Source: JAAFIP01 sp043721235 (lineage in GTDB: Bacteria; Pseudomonadota; Gammaproteobacteria; Burkholderiales; Burkholderiaceae_C). From it: a stretch of DNA of 14,800 nt. Shown piece after piece: positions 13,893 through 14,800 of this stretch (the stretch's first letter is position 1; each line of letters starts with the position of its first letter). Location: NCBI GenBank assembly GCA_043721235.1, contig JAYSRE010000025.1, forward strand, positions 1 through 14,800. The letters are read 5' to 3'. The notes below the pieces were generated by a model that was not told the origin of the DNA, did not search any database, and saw only the letters and a list, made by a program, of their open reading frames with translations. A program made the translations under genes and the position numbers.

Positions 13893-14800
13893 ATGGGCAA
13901 CATGCAAGAAGCCGCAGCCGCGTTCGCGGCCATGGCCAGCGACCCGCAGCACAAGCGGCTACTGCGCCTGACCTTCCCCAAAAAAGACGGCCCCATGGCG
14001 TTAATGCTGGCCAACCGGCTGGATGCTACCGAAGCCCTGTCCAGCGACTTTCACTACACCGTCGAAGTCCTGTCCAGTGATGCCAGCATCGCCCTGAAAG
14101 ACGTGCAAGGCAAACTGGTCAGCATCGAGCTGGTACGCGAAGACAACACCCTGCGCTACTTCAGCGGCTACGTGTTCGAGTTTCGCCATGTCAAAACCGA
14201 CGGTGCCCAAGCCACGTATGACATGGTGCTCCTGCCCTGGCTGGCCTACCTGCGCTTAAGACGCGACAACTACCTGTTTCACGGTAAAACCCTGATCGAG
14301 CAAACCGAAGAGATCTTTGCCGACTACCTGGTCAAAGACGCCCAGCTCACCATCAGCCAAGGCGATGCTGCGTATACCGATGCAGTGCAATATGATGAAA
14401 GCGACTACAACTACCTGCACCGCCGCTGGGAAGAGCGCGGCTAGTACTACTGGTACGAACACCGCAAAGACGGCCACACCCTGCACCTGGCAGACGACTC
14501 CACCCAAGCCGCCCCCATCGACGGGGACAGCCCCAAGATCCCCTACCAGCGCGAGGCCGGCTCCCAGGAAGACGATGCCATAGGCGACTGGACCCCCGTG
14601 CGCCGCCTCGTCAGCGCCAGCGTCAGTCTGGCCAGCTTTGACTTTAAAAACCCCAAACCGGCCAGCGCCCAAACCCCCACCAAAAACCAGCAAGGCGACG
14701 TACTGCGCCAGGAAGTCTACGAATACACCGGCGGTTACGGCTTTGCCAACAATGCCGCAGGCGATGCCCAGGCCCAGCTGCGCATGCAAGAGATAGAAGC
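13893..14800 (+). pseudogene. vgrG: vgrG, type VI secretion tip protein, N-terminal part with an in-frame amber codon (runs off the window)
   Basis: VgrG trimers cap the type VI secretion needle and carry effectors. The first 183 codons give a typical VgrG N-terminal (gp27-like) domain: LLRLTFP..DGPMALMLANRLDATEALSSDFHYTVEVLS, then YLFHGKTLIEQTEEIF and YDESDYNYLHRRWEERG. At this point comes TAG (14442-14444). The same frame continues without another stop to 14800 with YYWYEHRKDGHTLHLADDS and further VgrG-like sequence, so the protein should read ..ERG-W-YYWYEH..; one G-to-A change turns TGG into TAG. The start is ATG 13893, preceded by AAGGAAGA at good spacing. No frameshift is seen in the 302 codons visible. 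It is either a recent nonsense pseudogene, a suppressed or read-through codon, or a sequencing error. The gp5-like spike and any effector domain are beyond the window. Confidence 0.85.

Noticed and set aside
1..14800. CRISPR arrays, tRNA or rRNA genes, insertion sequences
   Set aside because: No regularly spaced direct repeats, no cloverleaf with a T-arm GGTTCGA-type sequence in gene-free DNA, and no transposase or terminal inverted repeats with target duplications were seen.

Overview
The window looks like a chromosomal segment of a betaproteobacterium of the order Burkholderiales, most likely family Comamonadaceae. This is inferred from three things: a Chp/Pil chemosensory operon end with a CheA-type hybrid kinase, an lplT/alr divergent pair, and a very large one-polypeptide indolepyruvate:ferredoxin-type oxidoreductase. 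An intergenic repeat family built on a GCTA...TAGC hairpin, which I associate with Comamonadaceae, also fits. No database search was possible, so family names rest on motifs read directly from the translations.

Layout. (1) 1-3063, plus strand: the C-terminus of a PilJ-type chemoreceptor and then a ChpA/PilL-like hybrid kinase (Hpt, CheA kinase core, CheW, receiver), forming the end of the type IV pilus (twitching) signalling operon. (2) 3141-5379, minus strand: an EamA/DMT exporter overlapping by 8 bp the end of lplT, the lysophospholipid flippase. (3) 5524-7407, plus strand: alr (alanine racemase), divergent from lplT, then a YibF-like glutathione S-transferase. (4) 7404-10988, minus strand: a fused 2-oxoacid (indolepyruvate-type) ferredoxin oxidoreductase of about 1194 residues, whose stop codon overlaps that of the GST gene. 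(5) 10989-11457: an intergenic region with repeats, a palindrome and a GC-rich, coding-like block with no intact gene. (6) 11458-12817: mltA (lytic transglycosylase lipoprotein, minus) and a 52-residue single-pass membrane protein (plus), whose divergent start codons overlap. Two inverted copies of one intergenic repeat bracket this pair. (7) 12942-13670, minus: a putative DNA-binding protein with two Myb-like helix-turn-helix repeats, an H-NS-like C-terminal domain lacking the usual RGR hook, and a Gly-Glu hexanucleotide tract. (8) 13893-end, plus: a type VI secretion spike gene (vgrG) interrupted by an in-frame amber codon at 14442-14444 where a tryptophan is expected.

The first 12 kb is housekeeping: motility signalling, envelope and peptidoglycan supply (alr, lplT, mltA) and amino-acid-derived 2-oxoacid oxidation. 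The last 2 kb looks accessory: a vgrG locus beside an unusual H-NS-related regulator, with AT-rich iterated DNA between them. The most interesting items are that regulator, the vgrG nonsense codon, the overlapping start codons of mltA and the small membrane protein, and the repeat pair at the 3' ends of that divergent couple.
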